Shown in pieces: positions 7,970 to 17,985 of a stretch of 64,000 nucleotides of DNA. This DNA is from CAYNHT01 sp964397485 (lineage in GTDB: Bacteria > Bacillota_I > Bacilli_A > RF39 > UBA660). Numbering within the stretch: position 1 is the first letter of the stretch; each line of letters begins with the position of its first letter. Both the position numbers and the translations under genes were made by a program. Under the pieces are notes generated by a model, which searched no databases, was not told the origin of the DNA, and worked only from the letters and a program-made list of their open reading frames with translations. Where the stretch lies: positions 248,001-312,000 of the forward strand of contig CAYNHT010000001.1 of the NCBI GenBank assembly GCA_964397485.1. Reading direction: 5' to 3'.

Positions 7970-10153
7970 CTTATCTTCTAACTTTACTAATACGTCTCTT
8001 GGTTTAGAACCATTATTAGGACCAATGATACCACGTTCTTCTAGTAAATCGATTACTCTAGCAGCTCTATTATATCCTAATCTAAATCTTCTTTGTAGTA
8101 AAGAGGCACTTGCTTTACCTTGTGTAACAACAAACTCTACTATTTCATTATATAGAGGTTCTTCGTAAGCATCTTTTTCATCTAACATAGTAGTTGCTCC
8201 CATTTCCTCTTCATCCATAAGTAGTGTTTCATCATAACGAGCTTTTTGTTGAGAAATTGTATGATCAACTACTGATTTTATTTCTTCTTCTGATATAAAA
8301 GTACCCTGTACTCTTAAAGGTGTATTTTCACCCATTGGCAGGAATAACATATCACCCTTACCAAGTAATTTTTCAGCACCTGACATATCTAAAATCGTTC
8401 TTGAATCTATGCTACTACTAACTGCAAATGATATACGCGATGGAATATTCGCTTTTACAACTCCAGTTATTACATCAGTTGATGGTCTTTGCGTAGCAAC
8501 TATTAAGTGAATTCCAGCAGCTCTTGCCATTTGAGTAATTCTCATAATAGAATCTTCAACTTCCTTAGCAGCTACTAACATTAAATCAGCTAACTCATCA
8601 ATTATAACTACAATATAAGGTATAGGTTTAATTTGACTTCCCTCATCTAATGTCTTATTTTTTTTCTCAATGTATAAATTATACCCAGCAATATTTTTAG
8701 TACCACTTTCACTAAATAAATCATAACGTCTTTCCATTTCAACAACAATCTTTTTCAAAGCGACATTTGCTTTTTTAGGATCAGTTACCACTGGGGCTAA
8801 AAGATGGGGAACCCCGTTATACATGCTAAGTTCAACTTTTTTCGGGTCAACTAAAACTAATTTAACTTCATCTGGTTTAGCTCTCATTAATATAGAAACA
8901 ATAATACTATTAATACACACTGACTTACCAGACCCTGTTGCACCTGCAACTAACAAGTGAGGTGTTTTATTTATTTCACAATATATTGGTCTTCCCATAA
9001 TATTTTTTCCTAGGGTAACCAACAATTTACTTTCATTCATATTTTTTGGAATTGATTCTAATATTTCTCGGACACTAACCATAGATGTCACTGAGTTTGG
9101 TATTTCAACTCCAACAGTTTTTTTACCAGGAATTGGAGCTTGAATACGAACATCTTTAGCGGCTAATGCTAAAGCTAATTCTCTATGAATACTTAATACT
9201 TTACTTATTTTAGTACCTGCTTTTATTTCCATCTCATATTGTGTAACTGATGGTCCAATATTAGCAGCTACTACCTTTCCTTCAATAGCAAAATCATTAA
9301 AGACTTGTTCTAATATAGTAACATTATCCTTAATAGAACTATGATTTTCACTAGTTTTATTTTTAGGTGGTTTGGCAAGTAATGTAATTGGCGGATATAT
9401 ATATCCTTTACTATCAATTTCTTCAATCGGCGTTTCTTCTTTCTTAGTTTCCACTTTTTCTTCTTGTTTTTCATCGTTTATATGAATTAATTCATCAACA
9501 CTAGATACAACAATTTTATTATCTTTTTCATATTCGTTTTCAACTTTAGCAATCTCTTCTTTATTAATAGCTGCTTTTCTAAGTTTTACAACCTTTTTAG
9601 CATTATTTTTAATAGCTCTAATCATATCAATAATTGAAACTCCAGTAAACATAACTAGACCACAAATAAGAATTGCCCATACAACTATTCTTGTTCCCTT
9701 AATATCAAACAATTTAACAAACAAAACGGAAAATAAGGATCCTAATATACCTCCACCTTGAATATTAGAAATAACTTGAGTTGAGGCCATAAAATTATTG
9801 ATTGTTTCTTTTATAATTTCAAAGCCTTTTAAATCATTTTGTTCAACATAACTAATATGTGAAAATATTAATATGCCTATCATAAATATGTATATACCAA
9901 ATAATTTAGAAGTGAAAAAATCTGGTTTTTCTCTTTTTATCATCATATAAACTCCAACAATAAAAACAGCTACTAATAATACGTTATACCAAGTTCCAAC
10001 TAAGAAAGCTGAAAATGCTGTTATTAGTTCTCCTACTATACCAAATTGTCCAAAACCAATAATAGCAATCAATATTAATAATAATCCCGTTAGTTCTACT
10101 TGATAACCTTTATTAGGTTTTTTTTCTTCTTTTCTCTTTTTCTTTTTTGCCAT
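7964..10153 (-). CDS. ftsK: DNA translocase FtsK/SpoIIIE
   Basis: The product has 729 residues. A basic N-terminus leads into about four membrane helices (roughly residues 18-190), followed by a Glu/Lys-rich linker. The RecA-like motor has Walker A GATGSGKS near residue 404 and Walker B VVIIDELADLM. A C-terminal winged-helix gamma domain (LLQRRFRLGYNRAARVIDLLEERGI) reads polar DNA sequences. It pumps DNA through the septum at division and, in spore formers, into the forespore. Only one FtsK-type gene is seen here, so the FtsK and SpoIIIE roles cannot be separated. A strong GGAGG site precedes the ATG. Confidence 0.95.
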   Translation of the reverse strand: MAKKKKRKEEKKPNKGYQVELTGLLLILIAIIGFGQFGIVGELITAFSAFLVGTWYNVLLVAVFIVGVYMMIKREKPDFFTSKLFGIYIFMIGILIFSHISYVEQNDLKGFEIIKETINNFMASTQVISNIQGGGILGSLFSVLFVKLFDIKGTRIVVWAILICGLVMFTGVSIIDMIRAIKNNAKKVVKLRKAAINKEEIAKVENEYEKDNKIVVSSVDELIHINDEKQEEKVETKKEETPIEEIDSKGYIYPPITLLAKPPKNKTSENHSSIKDNVTILEQVFNDFAIEGKVVAANIGPSVTQYEMEIKAGTKISKVLSIHRELALALAAKDVRIQAPIPGKKTVGVEIPNSVTSMVSVREILESIPKNMNESKLLVTLGKNIMGRPIYCEINKTPHLLVAGATGSGKSVCINSIIVSILMRAKPDEVKLVLVDPKKVELSMYNGVPHLLAPVVTDPKKANVALKKIVVEMERRYDLFSESGTKNIAGYNLYIEKKNKTLDEGSQIKPIPYIVVIIDELADLMLVAAKEVEDSIMRITQMARAAGIHLIVATQRPSTDVITGVVKANIPSRISFAVSSSIDSRTILDMSGAEKLLGKGDMLFLPMGENTPLRVQGTFISEEEIKSVVDHTISQQKARYDETLLMDEEEMGATTMLDEKDAYEEPLYNEIVEFVVTQGKASASLLQRRFRLGYNRAARVIDLLEERGIIGPNNGSKPRDVLVKLEDKE

Positions 10154-10230
10154 GTTAATACCTCCTGGACTTTATACAACAATTATAACACATCAAATTA
10201 ACTACTTCAATGGAAATTATCTTTTTGAAA

Positions 10231-10261
10231 ATAAAAAACCATTAATTTTCATTAATAGTTT
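10231..10261 (-). terminator. Intrinsic terminator after the RDD gene
   Basis: On the minus strand ACTATTAAT and ATTAATGGT form a stem (one G-T pair) around a GAAA-type loop, followed by six T. Confidence 0.75.
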
Positions 10262-10270
10262 CTGTGACGT

Positions 10271-10795
10271 TTAATTTTTAATAACTAATGTTTTAGCTAG
10301 CATGTCATGTAATCCTTGTTTTTTTTCTGTAAACGCAATCATTATATAACCAATAAATAATATTAATATCGAAATAATCTTTGAGAAAAAACGAACAGAT
10401 GAATGACCGAAAGAGATTTTTTTAAAATCATAACTAGTTACTTTTAAACCTAATGCTCTTTTACCAAATGTTGCCTGCCAATTAGAACTTTCCATAGCTG
10501 CAAAGTATATCCAAGATATAATAAAACCAATAACATTAAAAATTGGCTCGAGTTCTTCTTCTGGTGTAGTTAAAATAAGGTTAGGAAATAATAATCCAAT
10601 CGTAAACCCCATTATAAATCCAATTGCAATTAATACAAGACAATCAATAACATAAGCTAGAAATCTCTCCCATAAACCAGCGTATTCATTTACTTTATCA
10701 ACGTCTAAATCATTATTAGTTTTTATTCCACAACTTGAACAAAAATTACTGTCAACTTTTACCTCACTACCACAATTTGGACAAAATTTATACAT
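10271..10795 (-). CDS. Zinc-ribbon plus RDD-domain membrane protein
   Basis: The product has 174 residues. It begins with a zinc ribbon (FCPNCGSEVKVDSNFCSSCG), then a short linker and an RDD domain with about three membrane helices (GLWERFLAYVIDCLVLIAIG, then a FGKRALGLKV motif). The start is taken at the ATG at 10793-10795, which has GAGGTG upstream; earlier in-frame codons have no such site. RDD proteins are proposed transporters or membrane-integrity factors, and the activity of this one is unknown. It lies between eno and ftsK on the same strand, with terminators on both sides. Confidence 0.85.
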   Translation of the reverse strand: MYKFCPNCGSEVKVDSNFCSSCGIKTNNDLDVDKVNEYAGLWERFLAYVIDCLVLIAIGFIMGFTIGLLFPNLILTTPEEELEPIFNVIGFIISWIYFAAMESSNWQATFGKRALGLKVTSYDFKKISFGHSSVRFFSKIISILILFIGYIMIAFTEKKQGLHDMLAKTLVIKN

Positions 10796-10847
10796 ATAAC
10801 ACCTCTTCAATACAAGTATATCATACTGATTTTTTTTATACAATATA

Positions 10848-10879
10848 AAAAAAGAATTAGTTATTTCTTTCTAATTCTT
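10848..10879 (-). terminator. Terminator embedded in the 3' end of eno
   Basis: AAGAATTAG (10852-10860) pairs with CTAATTCTT (10871-10879), with a run of T following on the minus strand. The eno stop (10857-10859) and its last codons lie in the hairpin. Confidence 0.8.
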
Positions 10880-12089
10880 CTTCAATTCTAATTAATTGAT
10901 TATATTTACAAACTCGATCAGTTCTAGATAAAGAACCTGTTTTTATTTGACCTAAATTAAGACCAACTGCTAGATCTGCTATAAAACTATCTTCTGTTTC
11001 ACCACTACGATGTGAAATAACAGTCTTATAATTATTATCTTTAGCAATCTTAATAGTTTCTAGCATTTCTGTTACTGTTCCTATTTGATTAGCTTTCAAA
11101 AGAATTGAATTACATATTCCTCTTTTAATTCCATCTGTAAATATTTGTTTATTTGTAACGAATAAGTCATCACCAACTAATTGGATACTGTCTCCAAGTC
11201 TGTCTGTCATTAATTTAAATCCATCATAATCCATTTCATCTAGTCCGTCTTCTATTGATGTAATTGGATATTCATTAACTAACTCTTCATAGAAATCTAC
11301 TAATTGTGCACTTGTTAGCTCTTTGTTTTCACCTTTTAAAATGTATTTACCGTTTGAATAAAATTCACTAGCTGCAACATCTAATCCTAGACAAACGTCT
11401 TCTTTTAATTTGTAACCCGCCTTTGTAATTGATTCACATATTAAATCTAATGCTTCTTTATTACTTTTTAAATTAGGAGCGAATCCCCCTTCATCTCCAA
11501 CTGATGTATTATAACCATTTTTCTTTAATACACCTTTTAATGTATGGAAAACTTCTGCACCAATTCTAACTCTTTCTTTAATAGATTTTGCTTGTGGAAT
11601 AATCATAAATTCTTGGAAATCTAAATTATTATCCGCATGAGCTCCACCATTAATTATATTCATCATAGGAACCGGTAATGTTATTCCTTCACCTACATAC
11701 ATATATAATGGCTTTTTACTATATAAAGCTGCCGCTTTTAAACAAGCTAAAGAAACTCCTAAAATAGCATTTGCTCCTAACTTGCTTTTATTATCAGTCC
11801 CATCTAGATTAATCATTGATTGGTCAATTTCTTCTTGGTTTAAAACATCTTTTCCAATTAAAATTTCTCTAATTACTGTATTAATGTTTTTAACCGCTGT
11901 TAAAACACCTTTTCCTAAATAACGATCGCCACCATCTCTAAGTTCTAATGCTTCTTTTGAGCCAGTAGATGCACCACTTGGAACACTAGCCCTACCTATT
12001 ATTCCACTTTCTAATACAACATCAACCTCAACAGTTGGATTACCTCTTGAGTCTAATATTTCTCTTCCTACAATATCTTTTATCTTCAT
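10857..12089 (-). CDS. eno: Enolase
   Basis: This glycolytic enzyme converts 2-phosphoglycerate to phosphoenolpyruvate. The product has 410 residues, slightly shorter than the usual 430. It shows the N-terminal REILDSRGNPTVEVDV block, the VGDEGGFAPN loop with the acid/base glutamate near residue 200, metal-binding SIEDGLDE and GDD, the catalytic lysine in LLKANQIGT near residue 331, and SHRSGETED near the end. Enolase stands apart from other glycolytic genes here. A GGAGG-like site precedes the ATG. The final codons are part of a terminator hairpin. Confidence 0.97.
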   Translation of the reverse strand: MKIKDIVGREILDSRGNPTVEVDVVLESGIIGRASVPSGASTGSKEALELRDGGDRYLGKGVLTAVKNINTVIREILIGKDVLNQEEIDQSMINLDGTDNKSKLGANAILGVSLACLKAAALYSKKPLYMYVGEGITLPVPMMNIINGGAHADNNLDFQEFMIIPQAKSIKERVRIGAEVFHTLKGVLKKNGYNTSVGDEGGFAPNLKSNKEALDLICESITKAGYKLKEDVCLGLDVAASEFYSNGKYILKGENKELTSAQLVDFYEELVNEYPITSIEDGLDEMDYDGFKLMTDRLGDSIQLVGDDLFVTNKQIFTDGIKRGICNSILLKANQIGTVTEMLETIKIAKDNNYKTVISHRSGETEDSFIADLAVGLNLGQIKTGSLSRTDRVCKYNQLIRIEEELERNN

Positions 12090-12156
12090 ATTTTTATCCT
12101 CCTAACATATATATTATATCACTTCTAACATATTTTATAAATATCTATATGTTTAC

Positions 12157-12185
12157 TTGACATTTTTTCTACTTAGTATTAGAAT
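12157..12185 (+). promoter_or_regulatory. Sigma-A-type promoter for the gene at 12225
   Basis: TTGACA (12157-12162) and TAGAAT (12180-12185) are separated by 17 bp, about 40 bases before the start codon. Confidence 0.75.
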
Positions 12186-12224
12186 AAGATTCCAACAACA
12201 TATTTTTAGAAATTAGGTGGTAGT

Positions 12225-12680
12225 ATGGATAATTTTTTAAATAATGTTTTATCAATGGTCATTATTGGTGATGAAGAAAATAAGATATTTGATGGAAACT
12301 ATAAAACGGCAGAAAAAACTGCCTATCTACGATATCATCGGGATGCTATTAAAAAAATAATAAAAGAATTTAATAAAGAAGGATATAAATTTGGTAAAAT
12401 AGATTATAGCCAAAGTTTTGAATCAGGCTTTGACTTAATTAATCAGGGGCATATACTATTTGTAAATTGCAGTGTAAATGATTCTTATTTGGCTTATCTT
12501 TTTATTCCTAATAAAATAACAAGTAATCAAATTAAAACATTAAAAAGTTTTGAACAAATATTTCAAAAATTCGAATCTTTATATTTGATGCAATTAGATG
12601 ATAGTAAAGATCAATTTATAAGTAGTAGTTATTCAAATAACTTTACAATAGATTTATTAATGAATACAAAAAGAAAATAG
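12225..12680 (+). CDS. Hypothetical soluble protein
   Basis: The product has 151 residues, no signal peptide and no membrane segment. Its composition is mixed, with aromatic residues in the middle (YKFGKIDYSQSFESGFDL, HILFVNCSVNDSYLAYLFIP), suggesting a small alpha/beta domain. I do not recognise a family. It has a clear promoter and an AGGTGG site before the ATG, and it stands alone, converging on murD. Its TAG is inside the shared terminator stem. Confidence 0.7.
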   Translation: MDNFLNNVLSMVIIGDEENKIFDGNYKTAEKTAYLRYHRDAIKKIIKEFNKEGYKFGKIDYSQSFESGFDLINQGHILFVNCSVNDSYLAYLFIPNKITSNQIKTLKSFEQIFQKFESLYLMQLDDSKDQFISSSYSNNFTIDLLMNTKRK

Positions 12681-12698
12681 AATATCAATTCTATTTTT
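12675..12698. terminator. Bidirectional terminator between the gene at 12225 and murD
   Basis: AAATAGAAT (12675-12683) pairs with ATTCTATTT (12688-12696) around ATCA. The plus-strand TAG (12678-12680) is in the stem, and murD ends directly after it. Confidence 0.8.
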
Positions 12699-14029
12699 TA
12701 TTTTAAATTTTCAACCCACTTTTTGAAATCTTTTCCGCGATCTTCAAAACATTTATATTGATCCCAAGATGCGCAAGCAGGACTCAGTAATATTACATCA
12801 CCTTCATCAGAGAAGTTATAAGCCACTTTTACAGCGTCCTCTAATTTTTCAACTACTGTACAGTTTACATTGACGCGATCTGCAAAATCTTTAATACGAT
12901 TTTTTGTTTCTCCAAATGAAATAATATATTTGACATTTTTCATATAACTTTCAAGTTCATCAAATGAGTGACCTCGATCTAATCCACCTAATAATATAAT
13001 GGTAGGACGATCAAATGCACTAAGTGCAATCTGAGTAGATTTAACATTTGTTGATTTAGAATCATTATAAAATTCACGACCATTTAATTTTCTAACATAT
13101 TCAATTCTATGTTCCACTCCACCAAAATTATTTAGTACCTCTTCAATAACAGAATTTTCAATACCAAATTCTTTGGTTGCTATTACAGCGCACATAATAT
13201 TTTCATAATTATGATTTCCTTTTACTCTTATACTATTTATATCAATAATTCTCTCACCCTTATAGTAAATTGCCTTATCTTCAATATATGCATCAGCTTT
13301 TTTGGTGCTAGAAAAATATATTTTTTGCGATGCTATATTTTCAGTTGAAGCTAATACATCATTGTTATCAAAATTTAATATGGCAATATCTTTGTTTGTA
13401 TGATGATCAAAAATGCGTGTTTTATTATATTTATAATTTTCATAGGTTTTAAAGAAGTCTAAGTGTACTTCTGATAAATTAGTCATCACACTAATATCTG
13501 TTTTAAAATTGATAAAGTCATGCAGTTGATGTCCAGATATTTCTAATACTAAAATATCACCACTTTTTACTTTATTAACTAATGAACATAATGGGAATCC
13601 AATGTTACCACCAAGATGTACTGATTTTCCCATAGTACGCAAAAATTCATAAATTAACGTTGTTGTTGTTGTTTTACCATTTGAACCAGTAATACCAATT
13701 ATTTTTACATTTTCCGGTAATAAATTATAAGCCACTTCTACTTCGTTAATAACTTTTATTCCTAATTCATTGGCTTTTAGTATACATGGGTGTTCATATG
13801 TGATCCCAGGATTTTTTACAATGTAATCAAATGAATTATCTAATAAATCTTCTGGTTTTTCACTCACAATATATTTTACTCCTAAATTTTTTAGTTCATT
13901 TACCTTATCAGCGTCTTGTTCTTTCATATCGGTAATAAGCACTTGGTTATTTCGCTCAATTAAAACTTTAGCCGCCTCATAACCACTTCTAGCCATACCT
14001 AATATAAATATCTTATTGTTTTCAAACAT
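12698..14029 (-). CDS. murD: UDP-N-acetylmuramoyl-L-alanine--D-glutamate ligase
   Basis: The product has 443 residues and belongs to the Mur ligases, adding D-glutamate to the peptidoglycan precursor in the cytoplasm. It has an N-terminal UDP-binding domain (FILGMARSGYEAAKVL), the ATP-binding GITGSNGKTTTT motif near residue 116, the EISGHQL block, the FDHHTNKDIAILNFDN region and the C-terminal FYNDSKSTN and LLGGLDRG motifs. It is isolated from the usual dcw division cluster. A ribosome binding site (GAAGGTGA) precedes the ATG. Confidence 0.96.
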   Translation of the reverse strand: MFENNKIFILGMARSGYEAAKVLIERNNQVLITDMKEQDADKVNELKNLGVKYIVSEKPEDLLDNSFDYIVKNPGITYEHPCILKANELGIKVINEVEVAYNLLPENVKIIGITGSNGKTTTTTLIYEFLRTMGKSVHLGGNIGFPLCSLVNKVKSGDILVLEISGHQLHDFINFKTDISVMTNLSEVHLDFFKTYENYKYNKTRIFDHHTNKDIAILNFDNNDVLASTENIASQKIYFSSTKKADAYIEDKAIYYKGERIIDINSIRVKGNHNYENIMCAVIATKEFGIENSVIEEVLNNFGGVEHRIEYVRKLNGREFYNDSKSTNVKSTQIALSAFDRPTIILLGGLDRGHSFDELESYMKNVKYIISFGETKNRIKDFADRVNVNCTVVEKLEDAVKVAYNFSDEGDVILLSPACASWDQYKCFEDRGKDFKKWVENLK

Positions 14030-14104
14030 GTTTTCACCTTCCTATATCATTATATCATTTTTACCAATAAAAGTTAATCAGATAATTGTTTTTTATTAGT
14101 ATTG

Positions 14105-14134
14105 TAAAATAAAAGCACAAGTTTCCTTGTACTT
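14105..14134 (-). terminator. Terminator after the gene at 14141
   Basis: Nine-base arms at 14113-14121 and 14126-14134 pair with one G-U on the minus strand, followed by a T-rich tract. Confidence 0.75.
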
Positions 14135-14140
14135 ATAAAA

Positions 14141-14542
14141 TTATAATTTTATCTTAACCGTTTGATAGTGAGTATAAACATAAATATATTCAGCAACAAA
14201 CTTAAGTGTACAAAAATCATATGGATCAATTGCATCCAATTCATAAAGATCAGAAATTCCAACTGTTGTATTATTTTCTACTTTAAAGTGTCCTTCCAAC
14301 ATAACACCTTTGTAATTTTCCCTATCATAAAAGTAGACAGACCCTTTACTTCGACGTTTAATTTGTTTTACTTTAGCCGAATTGATTTTGGTACTAAAGT
14401 AAAATGTTTTCAATCCCTCGTTTTTCATTTTCTTTAATGCCTTAATATTTGGATAACGTTTAAGACTAATCGTACCAACTAATGCAATATCATTTGCATC
14501 AATCACTTGGGTGGCAAGTTCTAAAATTTCTTGTTCAGTCAT
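14141..14542 (-). CDS. Pyridoxamine 5'-phosphate oxidase-like (split-barrel flavin) protein
   Basis: The product has 133 residues with the split beta-barrel pattern of the PNPOx-like / general stress protein 26 group: IALVGTISLKRYPNIKALKK, FYFSTKINSAKVKQIKR and GSVYFYDRENYKGVMLEG. These small proteins usually bind FMN or a related cofactor and act on small oxidised substrates; the substrate here is unknown. The start is the ATG at 14540-14542, which has AAGGAGGAG upstream; the in-frame ATG six codons earlier overlaps that site. It is transcribed alone. Confidence 0.8.
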   Translation of the reverse strand: MTEQEILELATQVIDANDIALVGTISLKRYPNIKALKKMKNEGLKTFYFSTKINSAKVKQIKRRSKGSVYFYDRENYKGVMLEGHFKVENNTTVGISDLYELDAIDPYDFCTLKFVAEYIYVYTHYQTVKIKL

Positions 14543-14625
14543 CTTACTCCTCCTTCGCATATCTTAAAATGATTATAGCATATCTACTTTAAAAAATAAA
14601 TATTTTTAGCAATATATGTTTTACA

Positions 14626-15786
14626 TTAAGCCCTTTGTCTTCTTAATCGAGTCACTATGTATGATGCTATATATATACCAATCATAAATACTACTTGAAT
14701 CAATATGCAAGTAAATATTATATTTAAGTTTTTACTATCTAGTGTTGGAGTAGCACTTATAATATCATTTGCTCTAATAAAATAATAGGATGGAAATATT
14801 TTAGCGATCATTAAAACGGTGCTTCCTAAAAACATTTGAGGAACAAAAGCTCCACATATAAATGATGTACCTAATGAAAGAACATTTGCAATTGCTGATT
14901 GTGCTTCTGTATTTTCTACTAAATTACCAATTAAAAAGCCAATACTTAATGCGGTTAGGATAAATACAAATGAATTTAATATCAATAATAAACCATTAGT
15001 GGTAAACATTGTTGCTCCATATAAAACTATGCTTGCAAGGACAAATATCATCCATATTGTTATTGTTACAGAGATATTACCTAACATTAATTCAAAATTC
15101 ATTTTGCTTAATTTTATCGGAGAACATAAATTTCTTCTTTTTAAATCTATTTGATTAAAAGATTGGGTAACAAGACCTATTACCAATATTAATAGTGCTA
15201 AAAAGGTATAGTTAGTAAAATTAAAAAAGTAATTGGCCTTATTTAGATTATTATCCATTTTTTCTTTTTGAACTAACTGAACATTAACAGAAGTTTCTAA
15301 ATTTTTTATTATATTTTCACTTAAAATATTCTCATCTATACTACTTTTTGAATATAGATTTGCTGTATTGAAAAACTTATCAATTAAAGATTCTATAAAT
15401 ATTGTTGTTGTAGAATCGGGTAATTTTAAGGTGTCTAGTTTTTTTAAATTTCCTTCCATAAAAGATTCAGTGAAATTAGAAGGAACTTTTATTATATAGT
15501 GTATTTTTCTAAAAAATAAAGCATCACTTAATTTTTCCTCTTCATCTTCCATTTCAACTAAAGTTGTATTACTTTCTAAGTACTTTCTAAAAGAAGTTAA
15601 TAATGGAGTTTCCTCATCGTTATTAATTAATACAATTTTAGGTTTAATTGCTTCAAAATCGAGTGCTGTTGAACTAGAACCGTTAGTAGTAGCAAGTAAA
15701 GATATTCCAAAGAATATAACAATATATACTAATATTACTGGGTAGATTTGTTTTAATATTTTGAAATAAGCTTTAAAGACTTGCAT
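14626..15786 (-). CDS. ABC-2 type exporter permease (second subunit)
   Basis: The product has 386 residues. One N-terminal membrane helix (about 12-32) is followed by a large extracytoplasmic domain (about 33-190) and five or six C-terminal helices, the layout of YhgE/DrrB-like ABC-2 permeases. It overlaps the upstream permease gene by 14 bp, and together with the ATPase at 16921 forms a three-gene exporter operon. Such pairs export drugs, lipids or peptides; the cargo cannot be read from the sequence. The C-terminus ends in a basic RLRRQRA tail. Confidence 0.88.
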   Translation of the reverse strand: MQVFKAYFKILKQIYPVILVYIVIFFGISLLATTNGSSSTALDFEAIKPKIVLINNDEETPLLTSFRKYLESNTTLVEMEDEEEKLSDALFFRKIHYIIKVPSNFTESFMEGNLKKLDTLKLPDSTTTIFIESLIDKFFNTANLYSKSSIDENILSENIIKNLETSVNVQLVQKEKMDNNLNKANYFFNFTNYTFLALLILVIGLVTQSFNQIDLKRRNLCSPIKLSKMNFELMLGNISVTITIWMIFVLASIVLYGATMFTTNGLLLILNSFVFILTALSIGFLIGNLVENTEAQSAIANVLSLGTSFICGAFVPQMFLGSTVLMIAKIFPSYYFIRANDIISATPTLDSKNLNIIFTCILIQVVFMIGIYIASYIVTRLRRQRA

Positions 15787-16909
15787 ATTTTTTCCTCCTT
15801 ATCGATTTATAAGTAACAGCACAACAAATAATTGAGAAAATTATTAAGTAAAAAATATTAGTATAAAATCTGGTATGCGTTGAGTAATAATATAGTGAAT
15901 ATAATGCATCTGTTATTAAGTTAACCGGATTTATATTAGCAAGTATAGGAACATTTTCACTTATTATATATTTCATATCCAAAAACATCATACCTGATAG
16001 GAATGATAATATCATTGAAACTGATATTAATATTGCAATTTTAGTGTTTTCATCCTTGCTAAACATTGATCCAACCATTGAACCAAAACTTATACCAGCA
16101 AAGCAACCAACAAAACATAATAACATTATATATCCAATTTGATTACCAAAATCAATTCCTAATATAAATACCATATAGGCTAATATAATAAGTAATTCAA
16201 TATATTGAATTATGAATGCCGCTGATAATGAATATAAAAAGGCTTTTAGTTTGTGAACTGGCGATATACTTAATCTAGCACCTTGACTAGACAAATTTGC
16301 TTCAGATTCATTAACAGTTTTAATGCCCCAAAAACCTGCATACATACATACCATTCCAATTAAACTATAAAAGTATAAAACCACTGCATCGGTATTAGTA
16401 TTATCACTACCTTGTATATAGCTTTGGTGATTGGCAATTTCTTCCATAAGACCATTTTTAATAGCATCTGGATTAATAGTTAAAATTGTTGATATTGTTG
16501 AACTTATTTGTTTATATTGGTCTAAGAATGATTTTATTATGGTTTGATTAAAACCATTCTTATTTATAAATAATTCAATTTCATTATCTACATTAATATA
16601 CCCTGAAATTTCATATTTTTCTAGCTTGTCTTTTGCTTCTTGCTCTGTAAGGTAAACAACATTAAAAATTTGATTTTCGTCTTCTTTTGACAATGAATCT
16701 AACATACTTTTAAAATTTACATCTTCATTTAATTTTTCATTATCTATAACTGCAATATCAATAGGTTCAAATTTTTCAGTACTAGACAAATTAGAAAAAG
16801 CTAAATTGAAAAATGTTGATAATGCAAGTGGAAATACTAATGTCCAGAAGATTAAACTTTTTTCTCTAAATAAACATTTTATTCTTGTAACAAAAATGTG
16901 TCTAAACAT
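15773..16909 (-). CDS. ABC-2 type exporter permease (first subunit)
   Basis: The product has 378 residues, with an N-terminal helix near residues 18-40, an external domain (about 41-180) and roughly five helices to the end. It is a diverged paralogue of the next gene, so the exporter is probably a heterodimeric membrane domain. It begins 11 bp after the ATPase stop, with a GGGGAGATATA site before its ATG, and overlaps the downstream permease. Tight spacing indicates one transcript of ATPase, permease and permease. Confidence 0.88.
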   Translation of the reverse strand: MFRHIFVTRIKCLFREKSLIFWTLVFPLALSTFFNLAFSNLSSTEKFEPIDIAVIDNEKLNEDVNFKSMLDSLSKEDENQIFNVVYLTEQEAKDKLEKYEISGYINVDNEIELFINKNGFNQTIIKSFLDQYKQISSTISTILTINPDAIKNGLMEEIANHQSYIQGSDNTNTDAVVLYFYSLIGMVCMYAGFWGIKTVNESEANLSSQGARLSISPVHKLKAFLYSLSAAFIIQYIELLIILAYMVFILGIDFGNQIGYIMLLCFVGCFAGISFGSMVGSMFSKDENTKIAILISVSMILSFLSGMMFLDMKYIISENVPILANINPVNLITDALYSLYYYSTHTRFYTNIFYLIIFSIICCAVTYKSIRRKKYASL

Positions 16910-16920
16910 TATATCTCCCC

Positions 16921-17859
16921 CTAATCTCTTAATTGTTTACCAGTTATTTCTAAAAATACATCATTAAGAGTTGGTAATTCAGAGTAAACTCTTATACAAT
17001 TTAAATTATTATCTTTAATGTAATCTAGAACATTTATCAAGTTATGATGATTGTCACTGAAATTAATACATACAATATCATCATCAACCACAATACTTTT
17101 AACATTTGGCAAACTACTTATCCCTTCAACATGTTTTTTTGTTAGATTGCTAATTTCAACAGTTATTTTTTCTCCTAAATCAATCATTGTCTTTAGTTTT
17201 TCTTTGCTACCAACAGCAATTATATTACCTTTATCCATTATAACGATTCTATTACACAGTTGTTCAACTTCCTCCATATAATGCGTTGTATAGATAATTG
17301 TAGCACCTTGTTTATTTAAAATTTTTATTCCTTCTAGAATGTTGTTACGACTTTGTGGATCAACAGCAACAGTAGGCTCATCTAAAAAGATAATTTTAGG
17401 TTTATGGGCAATACCACATGCAATGTTTAATCTTCTAAGTAATCCGCCACTTAATTTTTTGGGATAAAACTTTTTAAAGTCTTGAAGACCAACCAAATTG
17501 ATTGCTTCTTCAACCATATTTTTACGTTTTTCTTTATCAGTAATATATAGACCACAAAAATAATCTATATTTTCATATACTGTTAATTCATTAAATACAG
17601 CAACATTTTGCATCACTACTCCAATATTTCTTTTTATATCATAAGCATCTGGTGTCATTTCTTTATCAAAAATTGTAATTTTTCCTTCTTGGAATTCTAA
17701 TAGAGATAAAATACAGTTAATTGCAGTTGTTTTACCACTACCATTTGGACCTAATAAGCCTAGTATTTCACCTTCTCTAACTTCAAGACTGAAATTATCT
17801 AGAGCTGTTAAATTTCCATATTTTTTTGTTAAATTTTCGATTTTAATAATATTTTTCAT
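16921..17859 (-). CDS. ABC transporter ATP-binding protein (DrrA/CcmA-like)
   Basis: The product has 312 residues. It shows Walker A GLLGPNGSGKTT, a Q-loop (VVMQN), a signature of form LSGGLLRR and Walker B IIFLDEPTVAVDP, followed by YTTHYMEEVE with the switch histidine. A C-terminal extension of about 80 residues is typical of DrrA-type exporters. It energises the two ABC-2 permeases encoded downstream. The ATG at 17857-17859 is chosen because it is 7 bases from GGGGAG; the TTG just before it is less likely. Confidence 0.93.
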   Translation of the reverse strand: MKNIIKIENLTKKYGNLTALDNFSLEVREGEILGLLGPNGSGKTTAINCILSLLEFQEGKITIFDKEMTPDAYDIKRNIGVVMQNVAVFNELTVYENIDYFCGLYITDKEKRKNMVEEAINLVGLQDFKKFYPKKLSGGLLRRLNIACGIAHKPKIIFLDEPTVAVDPQSRNNILEGIKILNKQGATIIYTTHYMEEVEQLCNRIVIMDKGNIIAVGSKEKLKTMIDLGEKITVEISNLTKKHVEGISSLPNVKSIVVDDDIVCINFSDNHHNLINVLDYIKDNNLNCIRVYSELPTLNDVFLEITGKQLRD

Positions 17860-17949
17860 CAATTTTCTCCCCTCATAGCATTACAATTATACCATAAATA
17901 TTATGTTTTAATAACTATTTAAATCCATTTTATGGGAAAATTTACAAAT

Positions 17950-17976
17950 AAAAAAATTAGATTTTCTAATTTTTTT
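17950..17976. terminator. Intrinsic terminator between the lipoprotein gene and the ABC operon
   Basis: AAAAAAATTAGA (17950-17961) pairs with 17965-17976 around TTT. It lies just past the stop of the lipoprotein gene at 17986 and has A/T tracts on both sides. Confidence 0.75.
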
Positions 17977-17985
17977 TTATGTCTT